Source: JAXMAR01 sp046350295 (GTDB taxonomy: Bacteria > Planctomycetota > Planctomycetia > Gemmatales > Gemmataceae). From it: a DNA stretch of 64,000 bases. Positions within the stretch are counted from its first letter, which is position 1; every line of letters starts with the position of its first letter. Both the position numbers and the translations under genes were made by a program. Below, piece by piece: positions 35,465-44,032 of the stretch. The stretch is taken from NCBI GenBank assembly GCA_046350295.1, contig JAXMAR010000032.1, forward strand, positions 1-64,000, read 5' to 3'. The notes below the pieces were generated by a model. That model saw nothing but the letters and a program-made list of their open reading frames with translations. It was not told where the DNA came from and searched no databases.

Positions 35465-36789
35465 CCCATCAACTCCGCGATCGGCCTGCCATCACTGACA
35501 AGATGGGTCGGCCGGCCCTGCGGGGTGTAGAGGATCTTGTCGGGGTCGATGCCGAGCTTGCGGTAGACGGTGGCGACGAAGTTCTCGGGGGCGAGGACGC
35601 GCTCGTTAGCCGCGAAGCCGCGGGCGTCGGTGGCGCCGACGATCGTGCCGCCCGGCGTTCCTCCGCCGGCGAAGAATACGGACATGGCGTTGGACCAGTG
35701 GTCGCGGCCGGAGTCCTTGTTGATCTGCGGCGTGCGGCCGAACTCGCCGAGCGCGATGACCATCGTGGAGGACAACATCCCACGGCTATCGAGGTCCTCG
35801 ACGAGGGCGGCGACGGAAGCGTCCCAGGCGGGCAGTCGCGTGCGGAGATCGCGGAACAGGTTCGTGTGGTGGTCCCAGCCGCCGTCGTAGACGGTGATGA
35901 ACGGCACGCCGGCTTCGACGAGGCGGCGGGCGAGCAGAAGCCGCTGACCGAACGGGTTGCGGCCATAGCGATCGCGGACCGAGTCGGCCTCGCGGTGGAT
36001 GTTGAACGCGGCCTGGGCCTGGGGCGAGGTGACCAGCTCGTAGGCCTGGTGGTAGTGGTCGTCGAGCCCGACGACGGGGTCGCCGGCGGCGGCGTCGCGG
36101 AAGCGGCGCATGCGGTCCAGCTCGGTGCGGACTTCGCGGCGGCCGTCGAAGCGCTCACCGGCGAGGCCGCGCGGCAGGTTGACGTCGCGGACCTGGAAGT
36201 CGGCGGTGTTCGGATTGTCGGCGACGACGAAGGGGGCGTAGCGGGCGCCGAGGAAGTTGGGGCCGCCCGAGCGCGACATGGTCGGCATGGTGAAGTAAGC
36301 GGGGAGGCCGGCCGGGGCGGGTCGCTCATGGGCGACGACGGAGCCCATGCTGGGATGGAAGCTGACGAAGGCGCCGCAGCCGACCGGGATGCGTGGCGGG
36401 GCGCCGGTCATCATATAGTGGTTGCCGGCTCCATGGTTGCCCTGGTCGTGGCGGATGGAGCGGATGACGGCGGTCTTGTCGGCGATGGCGGCGAGCCGCC
36501 GCATGTGCTCGGAGTAGAGGGCGCCAGGGACACGGGTGCGGATGGCGTTGTACTCGCCGCGCAGCTCGGCGGGGGCGGCGGGCTTGGGATCGAACGTCTC
36601 GTAATGGGTGGGGCCGCCGTCCATCCAGATGAGGATGCAGCTTCGCGCGGTCGCGGGGATGCGGCTGTCGTCGGCCGCCTGGGCCTGAAGCCGGAGCATC
36701 TGCGTGAGCCCGGCGCCGCCGAGGGCGCCGAGGCCGAGTTTGATGCAATCGCGGCGAGTGAGGCCGCGGCAATTGGTGTGGATGGACAT
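35461..36789 (-). CDS. DUF1501 family protein (sulfatase-like fold), Tat-exported
   Basis: 442 residues. A twin-arginine type signal (GLTRRDCIKLGLGALGGAGLTQML) is followed by the usual DUF1501 landmarks: ARSCILIWMDGGPTHYETFDPKP, IRSIRHDQGNHGAGNHYMMTG, VEAGVPFITVYDGGWDHHTN, MVIALGEFGRTPQINKDSGRDHW and NAMSVFFAGGG. The family has an alkaline-phosphatase/sulfatase-like fold and is almost always next to a DUF1549/DUF1553 gene. Here that partner (38710-40884) is separated from it by an IS630-type element just 22 bases upstream of the start, which probably cuts off the original promoter. Confidence 0.92.
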   Translation of the reverse strand: MSIHTNCRGLTRRDCIKLGLGALGGAGLTQMLRLQAQAADDSRIPATARSCILIWMDGGPTHYETFDPKPAAPAELRGEYNAIRTRVPGALYSEHMRRLAAIADKTAVIRSIRHDQGNHGAGNHYMMTGAPPRIPVGCGAFVSFHPSMGSVVAHERPAPAGLPAYFTMPTMSRSGGPNFLGARYAPFVVADNPNTADFQVRDVNLPRGLAGERFDGRREVRTELDRMRRFRDAAAGDPVVGLDDHYHQAYELVTSPQAQAAFNIHREADSVRDRYGRNPFGQRLLLARRLVEAGVPFITVYDGGWDHHTNLFRDLRTRLPAWDASVAALVEDLDSRGMLSSTMVIALGEFGRTPQINKDSGRDHWSNAMSVFFAGGGTPGGTIVGATDARGFAANERVLAPENFVATVYRKLGIDPDKILYTPQGRPTHLVSDGRPIAELMG

Positions 36790-36821
36790 CGGTTACCCCC
36801 CCCTTACAAACTAGTGCTTTG

Positions 36822-37517
36822 TCACAGCTTAATTGTCGGGTAGACCGACTTTAGTTTCGTCCGGGCATCGTCGATCTTCATTTGCCAGTCAACGCCACGC
36901 TGGGTCGCGTTGACGTCGTTTGACCATGCTGCGGTTTCTCTTCGCAGCGTCTCGACATCTTCGAAGCGACGATCCGAGACGCATTGACGCGTTAATGAAC
37001 TCAATTCGTTCTCGGCGATGTTCAGCCAACTGCCATGCTTCGGCGTGTAGCAGAAGTCGATGCGTCGAACCAGGGCTCGAGCACGCTCGGGTTCAAAAGC
37101 CTCGTAGAACGCGCCCTTGGTGTGGGTGTTGAGGTTGTCGCACACCAGGATCACTCTGGCACAGGCGGCATAGCGGCCCTCCAGCAAACGGGCCATTTCG
37201 ACGGCCCAATCGATCTTCGTCTTCCGTTCGCGAACGGCGACTTCACGCCAGCCCGCCAGCGGCTCCGCGAACATGAAGATGGCCGCCGTCCCGGCCCGTT
37301 CGTATTCGTAGTCCACCCGCTGAGCATGCTTGGCCGTGGCGGGAATGGGCGAGCGTGTTTCCTTCAGCAACTGCACCGGTTGCTCGTCCATGCACAGGAC
37401 GGGCGCATTTGAATCGTACGGTTTTTCGTACGTTTCCAGCACTTCTTCCATGTGGGCAACGAACTCGGCGTCTGCTTCCGGTGGAATCACCCAGTATTCG
37501 ATTTTCCGGTTCGTCAT
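36822..37517 (-). CDS. IS630 transposase, DDE part (orfB)
   Basis: 231 residues with the DDE_3 domain: APVLCMDEQPVQLLKE (first Asp), RVILVCDNLNTHTKGAFYEAF (second Asp) and FCYTPKHGSWLNIAENELSSL (Glu). Its ATG overlaps the orfA stop (ATGA), and the overlap contains AAAAAAAATGG, a typical slippery run, so a fused transposase is probably made by programmed frameshifting. No damage is visible. Confidence 0.9.
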   Translation of the reverse strand: MTNRKIEYWVIPPEADAEFVAHMEEVLETYEKPYDSNAPVLCMDEQPVQLLKETRSPIPATAKHAQRVDYEYERAGTAAIFMFAEPLAGWREVAVRERKTKIDWAVEMARLLEGRYAACARVILVCDNLNTHTKGAFYEAFEPERARALVRRIDFCYTPKHGSWLNIAENELSSLTRQCVSDRRFEDVETLRRETAAWSNDVNATQRGVDWQMKIDDARTKLKSVYPTIKL

Positions 37518-37957
37518 GCCATTTTTTTTAGTGTGCGCCGAACCGTTTCGTAGCTCACGGAGTCCACGATCTCCAATTCCACGACCTTGCGCGCCAACAG
37601 CCGCAGCGTCCAGTTGTTGTAACCTTTCGGCGGCGGGCCAAGGCGTGTCGCGATGAGGCGGGCTTCTTGATCGCCCCTCAGCAGCTTTTCCACGGGTGGT
37701 TGCTTCCGTTCAACTCGGTTGAGCGTCTCCTCAAATCCCTCCTCGACGAAGCGCTGGCGAAGTCGTTCCACTGTTCTGGTACGACAGGAAAAAGCCTCCG
37801 CAATACGCTCATCGGTCCAACTCGGACCGCCGGCATCCGCCTTGAGAAGAATCTGGGCCCGCCGAACCTTCTGGCCGGTCCCTTTCAGCTTCTTGACTAC
37901 GCCTTGAAGCTCGACTCGTTCTTGCTTCGTCAGTCGCACGACGTACAACTTCCGCAT
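37514..37957 (-). CDS. IS630 transposase, helix-turn-helix part (orfA)
   Basis: 147 residues from MRKLYVVRLTKQER at 37957. It has a winged helix-turn-helix of the homeodomain-like IS630 type (WTDERIAEAFSCRTRTVERLRQRFVEEGFEETL) and then SYETVRRTLKKMA at the slippery A run. This part would bind the inverted repeats. An ATG at 38008 upstream would extend into the terminal repeat region and is less likely. Confidence 0.85.
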   Translation of the reverse strand: MRKLYVVRLTKQERVELQGVVKKLKGTGQKVRRAQILLKADAGGPSWTDERIAEAFSCRTRTVERLRQRFVEEGFEETLNRVERKQPPVEKLLRGDQEARLIATRLGPPPKGYNNWTLRLLARKVVELEIVDSVSYETVRRTLKKMA

Positions 37958-38042
37958 GGCACACCTCCCTGTGCCACGCAGCATTGCCGTTTTGCCCGAA
38001 TCAGCCAATCCGACTTTTTAGCTGTGACAAAGCACTAGAGTT

Positions 38043-38285
38043 CTACCCATTGTCGCGACTGTCGCCTTCAACACTTCCGTTTGAGGACGACGTGTCGGCG
38101 CCAAAAAACTGGTTCGTGTTCGCGTCGATGTAGTCCTCCAAACGGCATGAGTCGGGGGCGCGTTCGGGTACCCCCAAGCGTGGTCGCGTGTCCAGGCGGG
38201 GCTCAGGAAGGCCGGGGCCGTCGAAATACTGGATTGTCACATCCACGCACTGGAATCGATCATCGGGGGGTCTTCGGCGATCCAT
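38043..38285 (-). CDS. Small hypothetical protein after a DUF6941-like gene
   Basis: 80 residues from an ATG at 38285, 8 bases after the upstream stop: MDRRRPPDDRFQCVDVTIQYFDGPGLPEPRLDTRPRL in two halves, then an acidic and polar tail (SSSNGSVEGDSRDNG). It has no recognised domain. The position, a short gene directly behind a DUF6941-like gene, repeats the arrangement at 9425-10023, although the two small proteins share no clear sequence. The IS630 element begins 5 bases past its stop. Confidence 0.45.
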   Translation of the reverse strand: MDRRRPPDDRFQCVDVTIQYFDGPGLPEPRLDTRPRLGVPERAPDSCRLEDYIDANTNQFFGADTSSSNGSVEGDSRDNG

Positions 38286-38292
38286 TTTACAC

Positions 38293-38673
38293 CTAAAGCA
38301 GGAGAAGGCGCGTCTCACCGATCCATGTATTGTCGCAAAACAACTGCACAAAATATACGCCTTTCCGCTCGATCTTCATATCGGGAATGTGGCGCACCAT
38401 CCTGACCATTGTCGACCGCCTGGGAAAGAAAAGTGTCCCGACCTCGGTTGTATGCACCAATTCGTTCGTGTCTCCGGCCCGTACGTCCACGAAGAAAGGG
38501 ACCTTCCCAAGACCGTTCGAGAGTTGTGCAAACACGCAGAAGCGCGGGCAGATCAATGGATACTCAACGTCCGGCCGAATGGCGTTGACGAAGCCATAGG
38601 CGTCCGTCTTCCCGGACTCGTAACCGAAGACGTAGTCGCAAAGGAACAGTGAGTGGGCAATGGGAATCACCAT
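38293..38673 (-). CDS. DUF6941-like protein
   Basis: 126 residues: MVIPIAHSLFLCDYVFGYESGKTDAYG-like start, then CVFAQLSNGLGKVPFFVDVRAG, LVHTTEVGTLFFPRRS and GVYFVQLFCDNTWIGETRLLLL. The order of motifs, LCDxV near the start, NGLG in the middle and a final GxxxxxLxxDxxxIxxxRLxL strand, matches the gene at 9425-9808. I place it with the DUF6941 type, function unknown. It starts 37 bases after the PSD1 gene, on the same strand, and is inside the PSD1-DUF1501 operon. Confidence 0.65.
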   Translation of the reverse strand: MVIPIAHSLFLCDYVFGYESGKTDAYGFVNAIRPDVEYPLICPRFCVFAQLSNGLGKVPFFVDVRAGDTNELVHTTEVGTLFFPRRSTMVRMVRHIPDMKIERKGVYFVQLFCDNTWIGETRLLLL

Positions 38674-38709
38674 CCTCGCAGCCGACGTTGTCGGCCTCCC
38701 TCGAAACAG

Positions 38710-40884
38710 TCAATCCTTCATCAAAAACTCCGGCGTATTCAGCAGCGTCCACATCAGGTCCTCGACCGCCTGCCGGCGCGGCCGCGACACGAACATCTTG
38801 CGGCAGATCGAAAGTTCCTCGGCGTCCGGCAGTCGAGCGTAGGTGAGAAGGTAGATCTCCGTCGCGATCTGCTCGGGGGTCTTGTCGCTCTTCGCCAGCA
38901 CGGCGACGCGGCCGGCGTCGCTCGTCACCTTCTGGTGCAAGGCCGGGCTGTTCATCAGGTGCAGCGCCTGCACGACCGAGGTGTCCGGCGACCGCTCGCA
39001 CGGCGGGTCCTGGTTGGGGTCCGGCCGGCTGAAGCTATCGAGGAAGACCGACTCCGTCCGCACCGTCCAGAGGGCCATGGCCCGCGTTCCGGGCGGCGCG
39101 GCCGTGAACTTTTCTTCCACGCCGGTGATCGCGCTGACCGCGTCGAGCAGCACCTCGGCTCGCAGGCGCTGCCGGTAATGACGCGAGTAGTTGCGCAGGT
39201 CGGCGACGTTGCCTTCGTTCGGCTCCGACGACAGGCCGTAGACGTGCGAGGTCATGATCGTCCGCAGCAGCTTCTTCAGATCGTATTTCTCCTTGCGGAA
39301 GTGCTCGGCGAGCGCGTCGAGGAGCGGGCCGTTGCCCGGCGGGTTCGTCGCGCGCAGATCATCCACCGGCTCGACGATGCCACGCCCCATGAGGCCGGCC
39401 CAGACGCGATTCACCGCGACCTTGGCGAAATAAGGGTTGCTCTCGGCCGTCATCCAGTCCGCCAGCACGCGGCGCGGATCCCCCTCCGGTTCGATCTTCT
39501 CCGCTTTGCCGAAGAGCGGCCGAGGCTCCATCGTCTTGCCGGTCACCGGATGCTGCACCGTTCCCTTGCCGCCGGCGAAGACTACCTCCTCGCCGCCGGA
39601 AATGGGTGGCGAGAGCCCGGTCCCCTTGCGGCCGACGCGGGCGAAATAGGCGGCGAAGGAGTAGAAGTCGTCCTGCCCCCAGATCTCGAACGGATGATGG
39701 TGACACTTGGCGCAATCGAGGCGCATGCCAAGGAATAGCTGGCTGACGCTGGTCGTGATCTCGTCCGGCTCGCGGCGGTCGCGATAGAAGACGGCCGCTC
39801 CGTTACGCCACGTGCTGCCTTGCGCGGTGACGATCTCGCGGACGAACCGGTCATACGGCTTGTTCTGCCGGAACGAATCGCGCAGGAACGTATCGAGACT
39901 CAGCACCGCCTTGATGCCGACGCGATACGGATTGGGGCGAAGCAGGTCGGCCCACTGGTTGGCCCAGTAGTCGGCGTACTCGGGGCGGTCGAGCAGATTG
40001 TCGACGAGCCGCTCGCGCTTGTCGGGCGCCTTGTCCGCCAGGAACGTTCGCGTCTCTTCGGGAGTGGGCGGGCGGCCGATGGCGTCGAGATAGGCGCGGC
40101 GCAGGAAGGTGGCGTCGCTTGCTCGAGCGGAGGGCGTGATGTTGAGCTTGCGGAGCTTGTCCCAGACAAGACCGTCGATGAAGTTGTTGCGCGGCAGCTT
40201 GGCGTAGAGGTCGGCGGGAACGGCCTTCGGCTGCGGGATCAGAATGTTGCAGACGGCGAACTTCTCCATGAAGCGGGCCATGATCGCGGCCTCGCCGGGG
40301 AGTGGGCCGGACTTGACGCGCCCCTCCGCGTTCACCGCGGCGATGACGCTCTCATTCGATTGAAACATGGCGAGATGGGTGACGTCCGCCGTGGAGCCGT
40401 CGCTGTAATGGGCGGTCACCTTGAGTTGGATTTCCTCCTTGAACCCGAGGACGCGCTCGCCGGGGTCGACGTCGATCCGCGTCACCTTGGGAGCATCCGC
40501 CGCCGTGCGCGGCATGCCCGCTTTCAGCCAGGCGAGGACCATCTGGTAGCCGCGTTCGCCGGCCTTGAGGCGGATGCCGCCGCCATGCGCCATCCGGCCG
40601 GCGGGCTTGGCGAGGAACATGCTATTTTCGGGCGCCGAGGCGAGTACGCGGCGGCCGCGCGCTTCCTGCACGATCGCCTGGTAGTCGAAATCGGGATCGA
40701 AGCCGAGGAGGGAGAGCTGAAATCCGTTCTGGCCGCGCGATTTGCCGTGACAGGGGCCGCTATTGCAGCCGGCCCGGGCGAGGATGGGCTCGATGTCTCT
40801 CTCGAAGGTCGGGGGGCGCTCCTGGGCGTTGGCGGAGGTGGCGAGGAGGAAGGTGAGACAGGCGAGAGGGAGGCGGGGACGCAT
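38710..40884 (-). CDS. PSCyt1-Big2-DUF1549-DUF1553 exported protein
   Basis: 724 residues and intact. Signal peptide (MRPRLPLACLTFLLATSANA), PSCyt1-type segment (residues about 25-125) with CNSGPCHG, a Big_2 Ig-like domain (about 135-215, TAHYSDGSTADVTHLAMF), DUF1549 (about 233-430: NNFIDGLVWDKLRKLNI, CAKCHHHPFEIWGQDDFY) and DUF1553 (about 470-720: DWMTAESNPYFAKVAVNRVWAGLMGRGIVEPVDDLR, RLRAEVLLDAVSAITGVEE, ending LLNTPEFLMKD). This class is exported, of unknown activity, and normally co-transcribed with DUF1501, here four genes on. It is a good template for repairing the pseudogene at 1924-4035. Confidence 0.93.
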   Translation of the reverse strand: MRPRLPLACLTFLLATSANAQERPPTFERDIEPILARAGCNSGPCHGKSRGQNGFQLSLLGFDPDFDYQAIVQEARGRRVLASAPENSMFLAKPAGRMAHGGGIRLKAGERGYQMVLAWLKAGMPRTAADAPKVTRIDVDPGERVLGFKEEIQLKVTAHYSDGSTADVTHLAMFQSNESVIAAVNAEGRVKSGPLPGEAAIMARFMEKFAVCNILIPQPKAVPADLYAKLPRNNFIDGLVWDKLRKLNITPSARASDATFLRRAYLDAIGRPPTPEETRTFLADKAPDKRERLVDNLLDRPEYADYWANQWADLLRPNPYRVGIKAVLSLDTFLRDSFRQNKPYDRFVREIVTAQGSTWRNGAAVFYRDRREPDEITTSVSQLFLGMRLDCAKCHHHPFEIWGQDDFYSFAAYFARVGRKGTGLSPPISGGEEVVFAGGKGTVQHPVTGKTMEPRPLFGKAEKIEPEGDPRRVLADWMTAESNPYFAKVAVNRVWAGLMGRGIVEPVDDLRATNPPGNGPLLDALAEHFRKEKYDLKKLLRTIMTSHVYGLSSEPNEGNVADLRNYSRHYRQRLRAEVLLDAVSAITGVEEKFTAAPPGTRAMALWTVRTESVFLDSFSRPDPNQDPPCERSPDTSVVQALHLMNSPALHQKVTSDAGRVAVLAKSDKTPEQIATEIYLLTYARLPDAEELSICRKMFVSRPRRQAVEDLMWTLLNTPEFLMKD

Positions 40885-41161
40885 TGGCGGCTCGAGGGAG
40901 GAAGAGGCTTTGGCGGGATAGTGTATTGTAGTCCGCTGCGTTCAGTTTTGCAGCGGAAGTTCCGGTGACCCAGACGCGGCGAACCGGCTCACCTACCCTT
41001 GACAATCGGCGCCCCGGCGGCGTCGCCTGGGATGGGCTGCCGGTGCGAGAGAGTTCGGATAGGTCATGGCTCCTTCGTGACCGACCATCAGATCGCTGAC
41101 CTTGCCAACCGATTGGAAGTAACCCGTGCAGGCAGCGTCATTTTCTGAGAACGTCGCATCT

Positions 41162-42121
41162 TCACGTCTTCTTCCGCCCGCGCGAGTAGCGTGTGGCGCC
41201 GTTTCCACTGAGCAGGTCCTCCCAAGAACTCACGTGCAGCAAGCGAAGCGCCAACGCTTCGAGTCGGCCCAGGTCGGTCACCGTGTCGAGAAGAGACACG
41301 ATCTTCGCGGGCGGCTCGCCAAAGCGGTCGCGGCCTTGCAAGATCAGCATCTTGCGCGCTTCCTCGGCCTTGCCCTCGGCCTTGCCCTCGGCCTTGCCCT
41401 CGGCCTTGCCCTCGGCCTTTCCCTCGGCCTTGCCTTTGGCTACGCCGATCGCCTCCCCCTCTTCGAGAATAGCCTGGTACGTCACGGATTCCTTCATACT
41501 CGCCACTCCTCGCAACAACGATTGGACCATTGCTCGCTTGTAACGAAGACCCATCAGGATGTAAGCCGCGGACCAAAGTTCCTTGGCCTGGCTTGGCGCT
41601 TCGCGGTCGAAACGCCGTTTCATCTGGGCCACGACTGCGGGCAAATCACTTTTCTGCACGTTGCCCAGCGGCGCCAGCGGAACGAGTCCGAGTCCACCCG
41701 AAAGCCACGCCGCCGCAGGTACTTCCCAGACGCGTAGGACCCGGTAGCGCAGGGCCGCATCGAACGGCTCGCCCGCGAAGCCACGCTCGTAGAGGCCGGT
41801 GAGCTTTCGCGAATCGGCGCCGCGGTGCAGCAGGACGAGTAGCGTGCGGACTGGCAGCCCGTGGCGCTTGAACAAGGCGCTATTATACAGCAGAAGGTCG
41901 GGCAGTTTGGCGAGCGAATCGTGGCCCGACTGAAAGTCGATGGCGAGGAGCCAATCGGGCGTGCCGGAGACTCGGATCGCCTTGTCCGCCGCGCCGCTGA
42001 TCGTGCCGATGTCCGCATCGATCAGCGCAGCAGCGGCTGCCTGCCAACCGCCACGCATGACCCAATCCTGCGGCGAGAGCTCGGTGAGATGCTTGAGCGC
42101 ATCGTCGATGGGACCAGGCAT
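41162..42121 (-). CDS. Rpn/PD-(D/E)XK nuclease-like protein with GKAE repeats
   Basis: About 319 residues from the ATG at 42121 (a GTG at 42139 is possible). The N-terminal part resembles the Rpn-like transposase-derived nuclease proteins abundant in planctomycetes: DDALKHLTELSPQDWVMRGG, then DWLLAIDFQSGHDSLAKLPDLLLYNSALFKRHG, with the Asp and the Q/D residues of a PD-(D/E)XK core, and VRTLLVLLHRGAD. After an AxxxKELWSAAYILMGLRY helix comes a run of six GKAE tetrapeptides encoded by a 12-bp tandem repeat (41363-41434), then a C-terminal region RDRFGEPPAKIVSLLDTV. Function unproven; family members may promote recombination. Confidence 0.65.
   Translation of the reverse strand: MPGPIDDALKHLTELSPQDWVMRGGWQAAAAALIDADIGTISGAADKAIRVSGTPDWLLAIDFQSGHDSLAKLPDLLLYNSALFKRHGLPVRTLLVLLHRGADSRKLTGLYERGFAGEPFDAALRYRVLRVWEVPAAAWLSGGLGLVPLAPLGNVQKSDLPAVVAQMKRRFDREAPSQAKELWSAAYILMGLRYKRAMVQSLLRGVASMKESVTYQAILEEGEAIGVAKGKAEGKAEGKAEGKAEGKAEGKAEEARKMLILQGRDRFGEPPAKIVSLLDTVTDLGRLEALALRLLHVSSWEDLLSGNGATRYSRGRKKT
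41363..41434. repeat. 12-bp tandem repeat, six units, inside a coding region
   Basis: CTCGGCCTTGCC repeats six times at exact 12-base spacing; the fifth unit has one change (CTCGGCCTTTCC). In the minus-strand protein each unit adds Gly-Lys-Ala-Glu, so changes in copy number keep the frame. Confidence 0.95.
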
Positions 42122-42233
42122 GGAGGTTCCCTCGGCCACTCCGTGTCGATTACGGCGATAAGCGGTTGGCCTGCGACTCGAACGTGGTTGGTGGCGGAGG
42201 TGGCGTGGTTTGGGAGCGGATCGGCGTCGACTC

Positions 42234-42878
42234 TCAACCCTTGATCGCCTTCACCTGCGCGCGGGCGTCGTTCGTCGCCCGATAGATGCGGTATTCGCCG
42301 AATACGAGCGGATTCACGTCCGCTCCGAGCGACTCCAGTTTTTGCTTCATCTTGTAAGCCGCGTCGTACGGCAGGTTGCGCACCACTAGCGGACTTTTGA
42401 TGCTTGCACGCTTCGCCTCGTCGGCGCTGAAGCGAGTGTGCTCGATGATCCATGGAACGACATTCTTGTCCGCGCCCAACGTAATAATCTCCAGCTGGGT
42501 CAAGGGCGAAAAGCCGGGCGACCACGGAATCGGCGGTATCTCGTATCCGGTGGATCCCAGGCGCAGCGGCACGATGTATTCCCCCGGCCCGCGCCAACCC
42601 TGATCGGGTCCGATGTCGGCAACAGCCGCGAGGCGGAGCGCCGTGGGAATCGCTTCTTTTCCTTCGGCCTGCCAGAGCGTCTCCTTCAACGTCACTTCCG
42701 TCGCGGGGACGCCATTCTTTTCTGCTAGGTCGACCACGACCACCGCATCCGCTTTCAAGAACTGCGGCCGCGACAGGATGACCGGATCGCGGGTGCGGAC
42801 CACCAGGAAGGCGAGGAAGCCGATCCAGCCGAGGAAGAGAATCGTGGCGACGGCCAGGCGAAGACGTGGGTAAGTCAT
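42234..42878 (-). CDS. Single-pass membrane protein, unknown function
   Basis: 214 residues from MTYPRLRLAVATILFLGWIGFLAFLVV, a signal anchor. The remaining domain is extracytoplasmic: ADAVVVVDLAEKNGVPATEVTL, WRGPGEYIVPLRL and VVPWIIEHTRFSADEAKRA. The C-terminal segment VRNLPYDAAYKMKQKLESLGADVNPL resembles the short helix of ribosomal protein L7/L12 C-terminal domains (xxEAExIKKKLExAGAxV), a weak but visible similarity. Longer minus-strand starts upstream lack a ribosome site. I recognise no family. Confidence 0.6.
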   Translation of the reverse strand: MTYPRLRLAVATILFLGWIGFLAFLVVRTRDPVILSRPQFLKADAVVVVDLAEKNGVPATEVTLKETLWQAEGKEAIPTALRLAAVADIGPDQGWRGPGEYIVPLRLGSTGYEIPPIPWSPGFSPLTQLEIITLGADKNVVPWIIEHTRFSADEAKRASIKSPLVVRNLPYDAAYKMKQKLESLGADVNPLVFGEYRIYRATNDARAQVKAIKG

Positions 42879-43033
42879 CGTTTCCCATCCTGGAAAAGAA
42901 GGCGGCGCTCCGGCGCCCCTGCTCCTTCTTATAAGGAGGCGGGCGACGAAAGGAAACCCGGCGCCGTCTGGTTGTTGACGCGACGCCTCGTAGAATCGCC
43001 AACGTCTTTTCACACGCACCCCGGGGGCAAGCC

Positions 43034-43927
43034 ATGAAACGCATCCTTCAGGCATCGTCCGTCGCGATCCTCGTCGGCCTCGTCTGGCTCTCGCAATCCA
43101 GCAGCGGCGCCGGAACCAAGGACCCGTCGCGCTCCGCCGCCGTCAAGTTCTTCGAGAGCCTGAGCGACGAGCAGAAGAAGCAGGCGGTTCTGCCTTACGA
43201 CAGCAAGGACAAGTACGCGGAGAACTTCCCGGAGGTCAAGCGTCCCGGCATTCCATGGGCGGCGCTCAAGCCCGAGCAAAAGAAACTGGCCGAGGCGGTG
43301 ATCGTCGCCATGACGTCCGAGTATGGCGGCAAGCGCTGCCTGCAAGTCTCGAAGCAGTCGAGCGAAGGCGGCCGCTACGTCACGTTCTATGGCGAGCCGA
43401 GCGCGGACAAGCCGTTCGCGTGGCGCGTCGCGTCGCACCACCTCACGCTCGTTTACGCGGAATTCTCCAAGGCGGAGGAGTTCGGGCCGATCCTCCTCGG
43501 CGGCAACCCGGTCAAGGACCTGTGGGACGACGAGGACAAGATCGCCCAGGAACTTTACGCCGCTCTCACGCCGGAAGAAGTGAAGAGTGTGCAGGGCAAA
43601 GGCGCGAACGCCGGCTCTGGTTCCGCGATCGGCAAAGCGGGCGCCCGCGTCGGCGATCTGAACGAGAAGGCACGCGCGCAGGCTCGCAAGCTTTTCGAGA
43701 AGCGCCTGGAGGTCTTCGCCGCCGATCGCCGCGCCTTGATGGAAAACATCCTCAAGGCGGAGGGAGGCGTCGACAACCTGCGCCTCGCCGTCTGGGGCAG
43801 CATCGCGAAGTCGTTCAAGGAGAGCAGCTACTCCTGGCGCCTGGGCAATGAGCGCATCACCTGCGACTGGCAAACCGTCGGCAAGGAGCACCTGCACCTG
43901 TGCGTCAAGGCCAAGGCCAAAGGTTAG
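43034..43927 (+). CDS. DUF3500 family exported protein
   Basis: 297 residues with a signal peptide (MKRILQASSVAILVGLVWLSQSSSGAG). The family pattern is clear: AAVKFFESLSDEQKKQAVLPYD, RPGIPWAALKPEQKKLAEAVI, YVTFYGEPSADKPFAWRVASHHLTLVY, then PILLGGNPVKDLW and YSWRLGNERITCDWQTVGKEHLHLCVK. The paired His of ASHHLTL are conserved in the family and could bind a metal. Activity is unknown. It is divergent from the membrane protein at 42878, about 155 bases away. Confidence 0.82.
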   Translation: MKRILQASSVAILVGLVWLSQSSSGAGTKDPSRSAAVKFFESLSDEQKKQAVLPYDSKDKYAENFPEVKRPGIPWAALKPEQKKLAEAVIVAMTSEYGGKRCLQVSKQSSEGGRYVTFYGEPSADKPFAWRVASHHLTLVYAEFSKAEEFGPILLGGNPVKDLWDDEDKIAQELYAALTPEEVKSVQGKGANAGSGSAIGKAGARVGDLNEKARAQARKLFEKRLEVFAADRRALMENILKAEGGVDNLRLAVWGSIAKSFKESSYSWRLGNERITCDWQTVGKEHLHLCVKAKAKG

Positions 43928-44032
43928 CGTCGACCGCTTCCTATTGAGCGATCTGCGAATCCCTTCGTTGACGATGTCGCACGCTAAATTTGAGACCTGT
44001 CACGAACATTCTCACCAAGAAAGGGACTGCTC

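Larger units (their letters stand above)
36812..38037 (-). mobile_element. IS630-family insertion sequence
   Basis: The ends are inverted repeats: TAGTGCTTTGTCACAGCT at the left and its complement AGCTGTGACAAAGCACTA at the right, bordered by TA at 36812-36813 and 38036-38037. A TA target duplication is the hallmark of IS630/Tc1 elements. It carries two overlapping frames, orfA and orfB. It sits between the small gene at 38043 and the DUF1501 gene. Confidence 0.92.

Noticed and set aside
41363..41434. 12-bp tandem repeat as a possible CRISPR or iteron origin
   Set aside because: The units are contiguous without spacers, lie within a coding frame and encode GKAE; no replication genes are near.
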